Assembly (NCBI RefSeq): GCF_000429125.1
Contig: NZ_AUBG01000002.1
Span: 124,001 to 188,000 of the forward strand
Source: Aequorivita capsosiphonis DSM 23843
GTDB lineage: Bacteria; Bacteroidota; Bacteroidia; Flavobacteriales; Flavobacteriaceae
Reading direction: 5' to 3'
Length of the DNA: 64,000 nt
Below, in pieces: positions 42,428-51,894 of this stretch (position 1 is the first letter of the stretch; each line of letters opens with the position of its first letter). The position numbers and the translations under genes are program-made. A model generated the notes under the pieces. That model worked only from the letters and a program-made list of their open reading frames with translations, had not been told where the DNA came from and did no database searches.

Positions 42428-45280
42428 TTAACCATCCATCCCATTAATAAACGTATCCACAAACTCAACGACCTTACTCAGAAGCCTATCCCCAATAGAT
42501 TTGCGTTTTAAGACGGAAGGTTTACCTCCATCAATTAAATCTAACAATTCATCTCGTAAGGGTTCGCGTTCGGCGTAGAGGTAATCTTCTATGAGTTTTT
42601 GGGTTTTTTCGGAAGATAGGTGTTCTTCTTTTACAAAAGCTTCAAAGGCTTTTTGTTGTTCTTCGGTCCAATACTTATCAAACTCTTGTGGGATGGTGTC
42701 GGAATCTTCAATTACTGGTAAATTCTCCTGAATAAACTTTTCAATCAATTCACGTTTGCTGCGTAAGTTGGCTTCTCCAGTTAACAGATCAACGACTTCT
42801 TTTTTCTTGGCTTCTTGCTCTTCTTTGTTGGCGCCTTTCATATCTGCCAAGAGTTTTAAGATATAGGAAACGTTGATGTCGTCACGGTGAATCAATTCCA
42901 ATTCAAAATCTACATCTTCAAGAATGGAAACTTTTTCTTTGCTGTGGTCTTGTTTTACTTTCTGCCATAAATCTAAATACTTACTTCGGAAATCATTAAA
43001 CAGTTGTTCCTTCATTTCCAAGTCTTCCCAATCAAAATTGGCAAAAGTGGTCATCGTATTTTTTAAACGCATCAACTCTCTAAATGCTTTGATAAACTCC
43101 AATTCGTCTTCTTCACTTACAAGATCGTTTACGCTGTTAACCGTTGGCGTGATTTCCAGTAGATTTTTATAAGCTTCATTAAACTTGGTTGCATAATCCT
43201 CATAAGGCTCCATAATAATCACCTCAATCGCTTCTTTATTGCTAAAGAGAGTAATGGCCTCATCGGTAACTTGCTTTAGGTTTCGGAAAACAACGATGTT
43301 TCCTTGCGATTTTAATTCATTAACAATCCTATTGGTGCGGGAATAGGCTTGTATTAATCCGTGATATCTTAGATTCTTATCGACATACAAGGTATTCAGT
43401 GTTGGGCTGTCAAAGCCTGTTAAAAACATATTTACTACCAGTAGGATATCAATTTTACGCTCCTTTACTTTCTTTGAAATATCGTTGTAATAATTATAAA
43501 AAGATTGACTGTTCTTCGTTGTGAAATTGGAACCAAACATTTCGTTGTAATGCCCTATATAGCTTTCAAGTTTATCACGTTTATGCAGACTTAAATCGTA
43601 CATTCCTTCCTGTTCTGCCGCCATTGCCATTTCATCTGGAATATAGCCGTTGGCATCGGCATCTTCTTCATTGGCTACATAGCTAAAGATGGTTGCTATT
43701 TTAAGATTGTGTTTCCCTTCTTCTTTTTTACGGTGAAAAATATCGTAATAGTTTACCAACATATCGGTACTGCTCACGCAAAACATTCCTGTAAATTCCC
43801 GCGCGTGGGTTTTCCGGTCGTGATTGGCGATGATGTAATCTGCAATCATCTCCAGGCGTTTTGGCGATTCCATCAACTCTCTACGGTCAATGTCTTCTAC
43901 TTCAATATCTATCTCGGTGGCACTTTCCTTTCTCTTGTATTTCCCTACGTATTCTACAGAAAACTTTAGAACGTTTTCATCTTTTATGGCATCGGTAATC
44001 ACGTATTTATGAAGACAATCGCCAAAAAGTTCTTTGGTAGTTCGTTTTCCCAATTCATTTTTTACAGCATTATCTGCAAAAATTGGGGTGCCAGTAAAAC
44101 CAAACATCTGGTGGTCGTTAAAGAAGGCTTTTATGCGGTTATGGGTTTCGCCAAACTGACTGCGGTGGCATTCATCAAAAATAAAGACAATGCGTTCATC
44201 TTTCAATTTATCCATCTTGGCCAGATACTTCTTTTTACTGATGGCTGTATTTAGCTTCTGAATAGTGGTTACAATCAATCGCGTATCATCACTGAATTGT
44301 TTAACCAAGGCTTTGGTATCGTCTGTGCCGTCAACACTGCCTTTGGAAAAGCTGTTGAACTCTTTAATGGTTTGATAATCCAAGTCTTTTCTATCTACCA
44401 CAAACACCACTTTTTTTACTTGTGGCAGTTTCATTATTATCTGACTTGCCTTAAATGAAGTAAGCGTTTTCCCCGACCCTGTGGTGTGCCAGATATAGCC
44501 GTTGTGATTGCTATTCTGAACTTTATCAATAATGCTTTCCACCGCGTAATACTGATATGGCCTTAGCACCATCAGTATTTTATGGGTTTCGTTTAGCACG
44601 ATGTATTTACAGATCATTTTAGAAACGTGGCAAGGTTCTAGAAATTCACTGGTAAACCCGTTTAGAATATTGGTTAATCTGTTGTTTTCCTTATCTGCCC
44701 AATAAAAAGTCTGTTTAAAGGATTGGTTTCTGTTGTTGGCGTAATACTTCGTGTTTACGCCGTTGCTGATTACAAAGATTTGTACGTACTGAAACAATGC
44801 CGACTTTGCGCCAAATGAATGCCGTTGGTAGCGGTTAATTTGGTTAAAGGCTTCCTTCATTTCCAGACCGCGACGCTTTAGTTCTATCTGAACCAAAGGC
44901 AAACCATTTATCAGTAGCGTTACATCGTACCTGTTCTTATAATCCCCTTCCATAGTAACCTGTTGGGTTACTTGGTATTCGTTTTGGCACCAATGCTCGG
45001 TGTTTAGAAACTCGAAATAGAGGTTATCGCCATTATCACGGATAATATGTTGCTTTTCGCGAAGGGTTTTTGCTTTTTCAAAGACAGAACCTTTGCTTAG
45101 AATATTGAGCACACGATCAAACTCCTTATGTGTAAACGTAGTTTTGTTATGTTTTTCTAATTGGGTTTTTAGATTGGCCAATAATGCCGTTTCATCCGGA
45201 ACACTAACTTTTGTGTACCCAACAGTTGATAGCTGCGCTACTAATTGGTTTTCTAATATTTGTTCTGGTTGATTTGCCAT
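42428..45280 (-). CDS. hsdR: Type I restriction enzyme R subunit (HsdR)
   Basis: 950 residues. Endonuclease domain with the PD-(D/E)xK core YDVTLLINGLPLVQIELKRRGL near residues 118-140. SF2 translocase motifs: Walker A HTTGSGKT near 265, DEAH-like VFIFDECHRSQFG near 370, motif III GFTGTPIF near 397, and motif VI region RTNRI near 650. A C-terminal helical domain, with a coiled coil (KEEQEAKKKEVVDLLTG), contacts the methylase. It cleaves DNA after translocation when the HsdM/HsdS complex finds unmethylated sites. It is the last gene of hsdM-hsdS-AlbA-hsdR, and its tail is duplicated beyond the TAC operon. Confidence 0.95.
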   Translation of the reverse strand: MANQPEQILENQLVAQLSTVGYTKVSVPDETALLANLKTQLEKHNKTTFTHKEFDRVLNILSKGSVFEKAKTLREKQHIIRDNGDNLYFEFLNTEHWCQNEYQVTQQVTMEGDYKNRYDVTLLINGLPLVQIELKRRGLEMKEAFNQINRYQRHSFGAKSALFQYVQIFVISNGVNTKYYANNRNQSFKQTFYWADKENNRLTNILNGFTSEFLEPCHVSKMICKYIVLNETHKILMVLRPYQYYAVESIIDKVQNSNHNGYIWHTTGSGKTLTSFKASQIIMKLPQVKKVVFVVDRKDLDYQTIKEFNSFSKGSVDGTDDTKALVKQFSDDTRLIVTTIQKLNTAISKKKYLAKMDKLKDERIVFIFDECHRSQFGETHNRIKAFFNDHQMFGFTGTPIFADNAVKNELGKRTTKELFGDCLHKYVITDAIKDENVLKFSVEYVGKYKRKESATEIDIEVEDIDRRELMESPKRLEMIADYIIANHDRKTHAREFTGMFCVSSTDMLVNYYDIFHRKKEEGKHNLKIATIFSYVANEEDADANGYIPDEMAMAAEQEGMYDLSLHKRDKLESYIGHYNEMFGSNFTTKNSQSFYNYYNDISKKVKERKIDILLVVNMFLTGFDSPTLNTLYVDKNLRYHGLIQAYSRTNRIVNELKSQGNIVVFRNLKQVTDEAITLFSNKEAIEVIIMEPYEDYATKFNEAYKNLLEITPTVNSVNDLVSEEDELEFIKAFRELMRLKNTMTTFANFDWEDLEMKEQLFNDFRSKYLDLWQKVKQDHSKEKVSILEDVDFELELIHRDDINVSYILKLLADMKGANKEEQEAKKKEVVDLLTGEANLRSKRELIEKFIQENLPVIEDSDTIPQEFDKYWTEEQQKAFEAFVKEEHLSSEKTQKLIEDYLYAEREPLRDELLDLIDGGKPSVLKRKSIGDRLLSKVVEFVDTFINGMDG

Positions 45281-45353
45281 AAAGTACTTCAGTTACATTG
45301 AAAATTTATCGTACACATCTATAAAGCAGCGATTTGCGCAGTAGGTTGTACTA

Positions 45354-45379
45354 CTTAGTTACATGCTGGTTACATTGTT
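45354..45379. repeat. Direct repeat flanking the AlbA gene, right copy of two
   Basis: CTTAGTTACATGC then TGGTTACATTGTT. It matches 46886-46911 at 24 of 26 positions and overlaps the 3' end of the AlbA gene. Confidence 0.85.
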
Positions 45380-46817
45380 ATTGTGCCCAATATGGAATAT
45401 ATGTTTTGGAATTTTCGTATTCTGCTATAAGTCCATCTACTATCGCCTGTTTTATTATTCTTGAAGCTTGAGGGTAGTTTTTATCATCTATCCCAAAACG
45501 TAATCTGAGAGAAGAATTCGACATATACTCATTTGATAAATATTTTAATACGCAATGTTGATAGGTTGCCCTTACCTTATCTTTCTTAGTCATCTGACGT
45601 AACGACTTGGTCGAAAACATTTTTACCCGAGTATAATTATCACCTTCGATAAATTCAGGTGCTGGTAATTGGTAGGTTTCTACTTGTGATATAACCTTGT
45701 CAATACCGCTTCCTCGCTCCTCACAGATCTTTAATCTCCTCATAAATCTCGCTAAAGCTTCGTTTCTGCTTTCGGGACTATGATCTATAAATCGATTCGT
45801 GTCAATCATTGGTTTACCGGGATTAGTTATTTCAATACGGTCTGAATATATCTCAATCATCACTCCAGTTCCTTTTATACTGAAGTCTTGATGTATTATT
45901 GCATTTGCAACTAGCTCTCTTATTGCTAATTCAGGATACATTTTAACTTCTTTTCGAAACACTCTTCCTATTTCTTCATTCGAGGGTAATTGGTCATTTA
46001 TATAATTTATTAAACCCTTAAAACCAGTTGCATACCCTTTTTTTCCTTCTTGTTCTTTTATAGTTACTAACTTATCTTTTCCTTTATAGATAATTACCCT
46101 TGGTACTTTTCTACTTATTTCTGGAAATTCATTTAAGTCATTTGCAAATAATATGGCACCAAGATTAGTTACCGCGTACTTTTTGAGCTTTAAGTGAATT
46201 AACTTTTCTTCTACGAGTTTTTCCAATATTGCTTCTCTACTTTCAGGTAAAGGAATGCCAAGCATTTTAAAAACTTGTATAAAAGCTATCTTTTCTATAA
46301 CATCAGTAGGGTTCATGTAACTTGTTGCCAAAGTTTTTTCGAATACTTCTTTATTTAGTTTTCGCCATAAACGTGCTTCCTTATCCGCATGATCCTTAAG
46401 TTCCTTGGTGTAACTACCCACACGGATATAAGCAATACCTTTGTATCTTAAAGGATGTCCGATAGGAGTATTTATTTGGAATATTACAATATCTAAATCT
46501 TCAACTTTATGTTTGATAATGTTAAATGTTGTACGGGGCTGTAATTGCGTAGCTATATAGTTTTCTATTTCTTGCCCTTTAATTTTGACTTTATCAGGAT
46601 CGAAATTAGTTCCTTTAATGGCATGGGTTTTATCTTCTATACCGTACACGATATAACCATATCTTTTACCCTCTAATAGTGCCGCATTTGATAAAGCCGA
46701 AATATTTGAACCTAACTTATCTGGGTTCCAATTATCTCCTTTAAATTCGACCCATTCACTCTCTCTAGGCAACGCCTGTAATTCATCAATTAATTGGTCT
46801 ATATCTTCTTTATTCAT
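45378..46817 (-). CDS. AlbA_2/Schlafen-type ATP-binding protein inserted in the R-M operon
   Basis: 479 residues. Residues ~15-140 form an AlbA_2 (Schlafen-like) domain (ESEWVEFKGDNWNPDKLGSNISALSNAALL, RYGYIVYGIEDKTHAIKG, IAYIRVGSYTKEL). Residues ~280-390 form a GHKL-type ATP-binding domain (ELAIRELVANAIIHQDFS, DRIEITNPGKP, EERGSGIDKVI). The C-terminus has a winged-helix-like segment. Proteins of this kind are found in type I R-M and defence loci, where some act as accessory regulators or RNA-targeting factors; the exact role is unknown. It lies between hsdS and hsdR, bracketed by 26-bp direct repeats. Confidence 0.82.
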   Translation of the reverse strand: MNKEDIDQLIDELQALPRESEWVEFKGDNWNPDKLGSNISALSNAALLEGKRYGYIVYGIEDKTHAIKGTNFDPDKVKIKGQEIENYIATQLQPRTTFNIIKHKVEDLDIVIFQINTPIGHPLRYKGIAYIRVGSYTKELKDHADKEARLWRKLNKEVFEKTLATSYMNPTDVIEKIAFIQVFKMLGIPLPESREAILEKLVEEKLIHLKLKKYAVTNLGAILFANDLNEFPEISRKVPRVIIYKGKDKLVTIKEQEGKKGYATGFKGLINYINDQLPSNEEIGRVFRKEVKMYPELAIRELVANAIIHQDFSIKGTGVMIEIYSDRIEITNPGKPMIDTNRFIDHSPESRNEALARFMRRLKICEERGSGIDKVISQVETYQLPAPEFIEGDNYTRVKMFSTKSLRQMTKKDKVRATYQHCVLKYLSNEYMSNSSLRLRFGIDDKNYPQASRIIKQAIVDGLIAEYENSKTYIPYWAQ

Positions 46818-46885
46818 CGTACAGTTACTTACTAGTTACATTCAAAAAGACCTGTTTTACTGGGGGTTACGGTTGTTTAAACAAG

Positions 46886-46911
46886 CTTAGTTACATGCGT
46901 GTTACATTGTT
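46886..46911. repeat. Direct repeat flanking the AlbA gene, left copy of two
   Basis: CTTAGTTACATGC then GTGTTACATTGTT. Same orientation as 45354-45379, two mismatches (TG swapped to GT). It lies just downstream of the hsdS stop at 46919. Confidence 0.85.
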
Positions 46912-46918
46912 TTAACAT

Positions 46919-48091
46919 TTACACAAACATCTGTTGCAACAACCCCTTTTTATAGGTTTTGGTTTTTTCTATTTGCTCATTGACCAATTCAATTTTTTTA
47001 TCAATTGCCGATAAGAAATTGGCGATTTTGGTTTGTTCTTCTTTAGAAACAGGTAATAATAATCTCTTAGACAGAAATGTGTTATTTGTTATGTTGATTG
47101 TATTCTTAGCACCTTTTTGAATTATTGAACTCAAATAATTTGATGTGTTTATAGGCGATTCAAAATATACGTGTAACATATATCCCAAGCCTTTAGTTTC
47201 AGGAGTAAAAACTCCATATAACGGCGAGATAATTACGTCCTTCTGGATGTGGTTTTGCTTAATAATTCCCAATGGAAAATCTCCTGTTGGACTTTTTGTA
47301 TAAATGATATCATTAGGTAAAGCTCTACTGTAATGATCTGTATTTTTAGCTGAAAAACTTCTTCCTAAATGCTCAATTTGGTTAATAACTCCTTTATGAA
47401 CAGAAACTGAGTGCACTTCTTCATTTCCTGTACTTTTTAATTTGTGCTCAAATAGCACATCAGAAAACCTACGTTTCTCCCATTTCGGAAATTCCTTACC
47501 ATTCTCGTTTTTAAACCTAATCTCCTGTTTAAAAATCTGCTGCATCACGCCTCTTTTATAATCCTCCAAAAGGCTTTTCTTTTTTTCTAAGTTTTGCAGA
47601 CGGCTGTCTATGGAAGTTAGGAAAGTGGCAATTTTTTGTTGTTCTATATAAGTTGGATGATACATTTTCATATCGAAAATCATATCTCTTCTCACTGAAT
47701 CTACTGAGTTCTTTGCGCTTAGTCGCATAACCCTTTTATAAAATTTTTCAGAAAAAAATTGATAGGTAAACTCTATTGAGAAATCATTTTTGAAGTCCGT
47801 TAAGGCATATACTCTTTGGTGAACATCAAATTTACCGTTTACTAAATGATAAATTTTCCCAACTCCTGCACCATCACCTGAAGTTAAAATTGCAGGTTTA
47901 TCAAATGAGTAAGAATTGATTTTTTCAATAGTATTTGATCTGACATAAAATGGATACAACCCATCATCTACTTTATCCTGCGTGTCTTTACTGCCTGTTT
48001 GAATTTTACATACTTCACCTAAAAGTTTAAAAGACCATTCCCCTTCAAACTCCGGAAAGCGTACTTGTGGTGTTAATTGTCGTGTTTTCAT
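46919..48091 (-). CDS. hsdS: Type I restriction-modification specificity subunit (HsdS)
   Basis: 390 residues with the two-fold layout of HsdS. Target-recognition domain 1 spans ~1-150 and ends in the conserved helix EQQKIATFLTSIDSRLQNLEKKKSLL near 155-180 with a GVMQQIF end. Target-recognition domain 2 spans ~205-340 and ends in EQTKIANFLSAIDKKIELVNEQI and GLLQQMFV. The two long helices set the spacer length between the DNA half-sites. The DNA target cannot be read from sequence. It lies 122 bp downstream of hsdM. Confidence 0.93.
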   Translation of the reverse strand: MKTRQLTPQVRFPEFEGEWSFKLLGEVCKIQTGSKDTQDKVDDGLYPFYVRSNTIEKINSYSFDKPAILTSGDGAGVGKIYHLVNGKFDVHQRVYALTDFKNDFSIEFTYQFFSEKFYKRVMRLSAKNSVDSVRRDMIFDMKMYHPTYIEQQKIATFLTSIDSRLQNLEKKKSLLEDYKRGVMQQIFKQEIRFKNENGKEFPKWEKRRFSDVLFEHKLKSTGNEEVHSVSVHKGVINQIEHLGRSFSAKNTDHYSRALPNDIIYTKSPTGDFPLGIIKQNHIQKDVIISPLYGVFTPETKGLGYMLHVYFESPINTSNYLSSIIQKGAKNTINITNNTFLSKRLLLPVSKEEQTKIANFLSAIDKKIELVNEQIEKTKTYKKGLLQQMFV

Positions 48092-48213
48092 AGGTTAGCC
48101 GGATTTGCGTGAGGGATAGTATGGGAAATCCTTTTTGCTTTTTCGCAAAAAGATTGTACAGGATAGCCCGACCCTTGGGGCACGCCCAAAATAATAGTAT
48201 TTATATCCATAGC

Positions 48214-49827
48214 TTAAAACGGAGTTTCAATGTTCAATTCTTCACAAAAGGAAGCGATACGAGCATCGGTTTTTTTTAAATGGGCATCCAAGGTCTGTAT
48301 TTCTTGGGCTACAGCTTTAATATCCACAGGGGCTTCTTCTTCAAACGTATCTACATAGCGCGGGATGTTTAGGTTGTAGTCGTTTTCGGCTACTTCGCTT
48401 AAAGTGGCTACATAGCTGTATTTATCTTCGGTAGTGCGGTTGCGGTAGGTGCTTACTATCTTTTCGATATCGGTATCGCGCAACATATTTTGGGTTTTCA
48501 CCTTTTCGAAATGTTCGCTGGCATCTATAAACAGAATATCGTCTGGGTTTTCCTTACACTTTTTAAACACCAAAATACAGGTGGGAATGCTGGTGCCGTA
48601 AAATATGTTTGCCGGCAAGCCTATAACGGCATCCAGATAGTTTTTGTCCTTGATAAGATACTCGCGGATATGGCCTTCGGCACCGCCCCTAAACAGCGCG
48701 CCGTGCGGCAATACCACTGCCATTTGTCCGTTTTCGGCCAGATGGTGCACCATATGCTGTACAAAGGCGAAATCGGCCTTGCTTTTGGGTGCCAGTTTTC
48801 CGTATTGGCTAAACCTATCGTCACTCATAAAAAGCTGGTTGGCACTCCAATTGGCAGAAAATGGCGGATTGGCGACAATGGCCTCAAAGCGGTGTTCCAA
48901 ATGTTGGGGATGCTCTAGGGTGTCTTCCTGCTTGACATCAAAATCGCGGTAATGTACGCCGTGCAAGATCATATTCATCCGCGCCAGGTTGTAGGTGGTG
49001 CGGTTTAGTTCTTGTCCGTAAAAGTTGGTTACTTCTTCCACTTCCTTGGCAACCCGCAAAAGCAAAGATCCACTTCCGCAAGTTGGATCATAGACAGATC
49101 TTAACTTGGTTTTTCCAGTGGTTACCAACTTCGCTAAAACGATACTCACCTCTTGCGGGGTGTAAAACTCCCCTGCCTTCTTCCCTGCCCCACTAGCAAA
49201 TTTCCCGATAAGGTATTCGTAGGCATCGCCTAAAACATCTAGTTCGGTTTGCTCTAGCTTAAAGTCTATTTTATCTAAATGCGCGAGTACCTTGGCAATA
49301 ATCTCGTTACGTGCTGCTGGCGTTTTCCCCAGTTTGGTAGAGTTAAGATCCATATCCTCAAAGAGGTTGTCAAAATCTTCTTCGCTCTCCGTGCCCATCG
49401 TACTGTTTTGTACGTTGTTTAGGATTTTCTGTAAATCTTCTAGTATAAAGTTGTGTTTGGTGTTGTAGCTATGTACTTCTTCCGCAGCGAGATCTAACGC
49501 AACTTCTTCGTTGTGATTCCCGCGTTTGGCTACGGCGCTAAACAGTTCGGAAGGTTTTAAAAAGTAGCCTAGTTTTTCCAAAGCTTCTTCCCGAATGGCA
49601 GCAATATATTCCTTGCCATTGGTAGCGTTTTCGTCTATATCATTAAATTCAATTCCATCGGGTTTTAGAATGGCATTGGCATAGATTTCCATCCGTTCGG
49701 ATAAATATTTGTAGAAAATAAAGCCCAGGATATAATCGCGGAACTCATCGGCGTTCATTTTTCCTCTTAGAGTATTGGCAATATTCCAGAGTTGTTGCTC
49801 CAGTTGTTTTTTATGGTCTTCGGACAT
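48214..49827 (-). CDS. hsdM: Type I restriction-modification methyltransferase (HsdM)
   Basis: 537 residues. N-terminal helical domain (LRGKMNADEFRDYILGFIFYKYLSERME). The AdoMet-binding motif is VYDPTCGSGSLLLRVAKEVE near residue 245, and the N6-adenine catalytic motif is IVANPPFSANW near residue 315. The C-terminus is a helical region contacting HsdS. It methylates adenine at the HsdS-chosen site, and with HsdR forms the restriction complex. The gene reads at higher GC than the lipoprotein cassettes beside it, consistent with different origins. Confidence 0.95.
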   Translation of the reverse strand: MSEDHKKQLEQQLWNIANTLRGKMNADEFRDYILGFIFYKYLSERMEIYANAILKPDGIEFNDIDENATNGKEYIAAIREEALEKLGYFLKPSELFSAVAKRGNHNEEVALDLAAEEVHSYNTKHNFILEDLQKILNNVQNSTMGTESEEDFDNLFEDMDLNSTKLGKTPAARNEIIAKVLAHLDKIDFKLEQTELDVLGDAYEYLIGKFASGAGKKAGEFYTPQEVSIVLAKLVTTGKTKLRSVYDPTCGSGSLLLRVAKEVEEVTNFYGQELNRTTYNLARMNMILHGVHYRDFDVKQEDTLEHPQHLEHRFEAIVANPPFSANWSANQLFMSDDRFSQYGKLAPKSKADFAFVQHMVHHLAENGQMAVVLPHGALFRGGAEGHIREYLIKDKNYLDAVIGLPANIFYGTSIPTCILVFKKCKENPDDILFIDASEHFEKVKTQNMLRDTDIEKIVSTYRNRTTEDKYSYVATLSEVAENDYNLNIPRYVDTFEEEAPVDIKAVAQEIQTLDAHLKKTDARIASFCEELNIETPF

Positions 49828-50002
49828 TGGTGGGGTTTATGTGTTTGGGGGTATTGTTTGTTTTGAAATTGTATTTTTTGATTGGTTGGGGAAGTTAGGG
49901 AAAATTTTGGGGAAATGTTAAGATTGTAGGATTGAAAGGGTGTTGTTCTGGGCATATAGCTCGCTTATTTTTTTTTTGGAATGCTTAATATTATTGGTTG
50001 TT

Positions 50003-50410
50003 TCAATCTTCTAAATATGCCTTAAAAAGTTCTTCCGGCTTTGATTTTATTATGTTATAGACTACAACACTATGCGACCCGTGATAATTCATAGCTCTAA
50101 AAAGAGCAGCGTTTTTCACTAAGGTTATTTGATTCCGCCACTTATGATTAAAATTTAATATTTGATCGTCGTTTAAAAAAATGTAATCATTTTCACTTAG
50201 CGCAAAGACAACTAGAATATATAATTTCTCATCTCCATCCTGTTCAAATAAGTGAGGCTCCAAAGAAGAAAAATCTGTATCCTTTGGCAGGTTATGCACT
50301 ATTATTTCTTGCCCAATCAGGTTGCGTTTGCCTAGAAGCAGGAATGCAACAGTAAGCCAGATATATATTGTCGATTTGTTCATTTTTAAAATAGCAACTA
50401 CTTTTAGCAA
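50003..50410 (-). CDS. Small secreted or anchored protein, unknown function
   Basis: 135 residues with an N-terminal hydrophobic segment (IYIWLTVAFLLLG, residues ~14-26) after a short basic start, so a signal peptide or anchor. The rest (DGDEKLYILVVFALSENDYIFLNDDQ...NHKWRNQITLVKNAALFRAMNYHG) has no family I recognise. Possible starts are MLKVV and MNKSTI (50383); the second gives a normal signal peptide. Nine bases separate it from the lipoprotein gene upstream, so they are probably cotranscribed. Confidence 0.6.
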   Translation of the reverse strand: MLKVVAILKMNKSTIYIWLTVAFLLLGKRNLIGQEIIVHNLPKDTDFSSLEPHLFEQDGDEKLYILVVFALSENDYIFLNDDQILNFNHKWRNQITLVKNAALFRAMNYHGSHSVVVYNIIKSKPEELFKAYLED

Positions 50411-51337
50411 ACGTTTTTATTACTCGTACTCAATATCAAATTCACTTGCGTTGTGTACGTTAGGTTCTTCATTTACATTTATTGGATAATGGGCATTGTC
50501 ATATAAATAGTTAAAATTACTATCCAAATTTCCATTCTTTCTTAGAGAGGTTATATTATTTTTTAAAAAAGGAAAGTAATATCCTTCATACCCATCCCAA
50601 ACAAACTCTCCAAAATACGCGTCAATAAATGCATTTAAGAATAATGGTAAATAAATTGATTTTAATTGACCGTGAAAAGGGTTAGGTTTATTATCATATG
50701 AATATCCTGTAGTATTTAATAAATTATCATTAATATCAAATACCTTAATTTCCGATATATTACCATTTGTGTCATAGCTAATCACTACGTAATACAGACT
50801 TTCAATCATTTTATTAATTAATTCCGAATTATTAACTTCTAAAGTAACTACCCTTGTATCGCCTGTACTAGAACCAATGTTTACAGTAATAATATTATTG
50901 TTATACGAAAATTCTTGGGTAATAATTTTGATTGGATTAATTGGGTTATTAGGTTGATTAATAGTTAGAACAGCTTTTAAAAGTCTGTTACTTCCGTTAA
51001 AGGAATAGTTTGTTATTGAACTATAATTCGAATTCCTTGACACTAGGTTTCTCTTTACTATATTATTTGAATTGTAAGTAAAGTTTATTTCAGAATCGAT
51101 TTCTTCTTGAATATCAATATCAAGAATTCGAGTTAAATTTCCATTTTCGTTGTATCTATATTCTAAATTGACATTATTACTTGCATATTCTCGTTTTACA
51201 AGATGGTTGGTGTTGTTCGGTTCATTTTCTTTGTCGTTGTTATCGGTTGAACAAGATGAGAATATAGTAAGTCCGATTAAAATTCCGCAAAATAATTTCA
51301 TTTTTTTCATTCGTAATTTAGATTTAAATGTTTGCTA
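50405..51337 (-). repeat. IR-flanked lipoprotein unit (gene-specific inverted repeat)
   Basis: TAGCAAACGTTT (50405-50416) on the plus strand is matched, 11 of 12 bp, by AAATGTTTGCTA (51326-51337). The two arms lie at the 3' and 5' ends of the single lipoprotein gene 50420-51310. See the cassette finding. Confidence 0.75.
50420..51310 (-). CDS. Lipoprotein, RHS/YD-like beta-sheet repeats
   Basis: 296 residues. Lipobox TIFSSC near residue 20 followed by an acidic TDNNDKENEPNN stretch, so likely surface exported. The body has short repeated hairpins of the form YRYNENGNLTRI, VISYDTNGNISEI, YSFNGSNRLLKA, which resemble YD/RHS-type or DUF4595-like repeats of Bacteroidota lipoproteins. The function is unknown; possibly a surface beta-sheet protein. 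It is bracketed by a gene-specific inverted repeat. Confidence 0.65.
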   Translation of the reverse strand: MKKMKLFCGILIGLTIFSSCSTDNNDKENEPNNTNHLVKREYASNNVNLEYRYNENGNLTRILDIDIQEEIDSEINFTYNSNNIVKRNLVSRNSNYSSITNYSFNGSNRLLKAVLTINQPNNPINPIKIITQEFSYNNNIITVNIGSSTGDTRVVTLEVNNSELINKMIESLYYVVISYDTNGNISEIKVFDINDNLLNTTGYSYDNKPNPFHGQLKSIYLPLFLNAFIDAYFGEFVWDGYEGYYFPFLKNNITSLRKNGNLDSNFNYLYDNAHYPINVNEEPNVHNASEFDIEYE

Positions 51338-51894
51338 ACATGCATATATAGAACTTCCGATGCCGAATATAACACAAATGAGTATCGCGGCTTTTATTAA
51401 GCTAATCCTTAAAAATTTAATAAATACTTAAAACCGGAACAAGCTTCTAGCACAATTGGGTTTAAGTTTTCTGGGGAGGAGAAAGCAAAAGCTTCAATTT
51501 CAAATATATTAAAACTATTTAATCCTTTAACGTAATTGTCTTAAAAAAAATAACGTTTATAGTGTATTTGCTTGTGGGACGGTTGTGTTATTGGGGGTAT
51601 TATGAACCCTATGGCCAAAACCTAAGAAAACGGCCAGAGAAACCTCAAAAATAGCCAAGAGAAACTACAAAATGTACAGCGATCTTTGACTCCTTAACAA
51701 AAACAGCAGCCAACGATCCCAAATCAGGAAAAACCGACTCCTGAAAATCTATTCCAAACTAGACCAATCCCCATAGTGCTGATCGACAAACACCGGTTCC
51801 ACCTGCGGAGGGCGGGCAGTCAATCCCGAACATTTGGGATTTTCATGTTGGGCCGTACCGGCCATACGAATGCTTAGTTATTGTAGCACGCTTT
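51311..51894. other. Gene-free stretch: repeat copy C and GC-rich hairpins
   Basis: 584 bp. It has dispersed-repeat copy C (51405-51562) and near its right end GC-rich inverted repeats (an AATCCC...GGGATT hairpin near 51822-51843 and GGCCGTACCGGCC-type near 51852). No coding region. Confidence 0.7.
51405..51562 (-). repeat. Dispersed leader repeat, copy C
   Basis: Contains AAAAATTTAATA, AAAACCGGAACAAGC, GGGTTTAAGTTTTCTGGGG, and a 40-nt block starting AAAGCAAAAGCTTCAATTTC that is identical to copy B. Ends near CTTAAAAAAAATAACGTTTA. Confidence 0.9.

Noticed and set aside
48490-48952. Plus-strand frames of 100-140 codons inside hsdM
   Set aside because: They are antisense shadows of the methyltransferase AdoMet and NPPF regions.
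42428-49827. Restriction-modification system of type III or BREX
   Set aside because: HsdM NPPF, the two-domain HsdS and the single HsdR subunit with a helicase and nuclease domain are typical of type I; no PglX, PglZ or type III Mod/Res pair is present.
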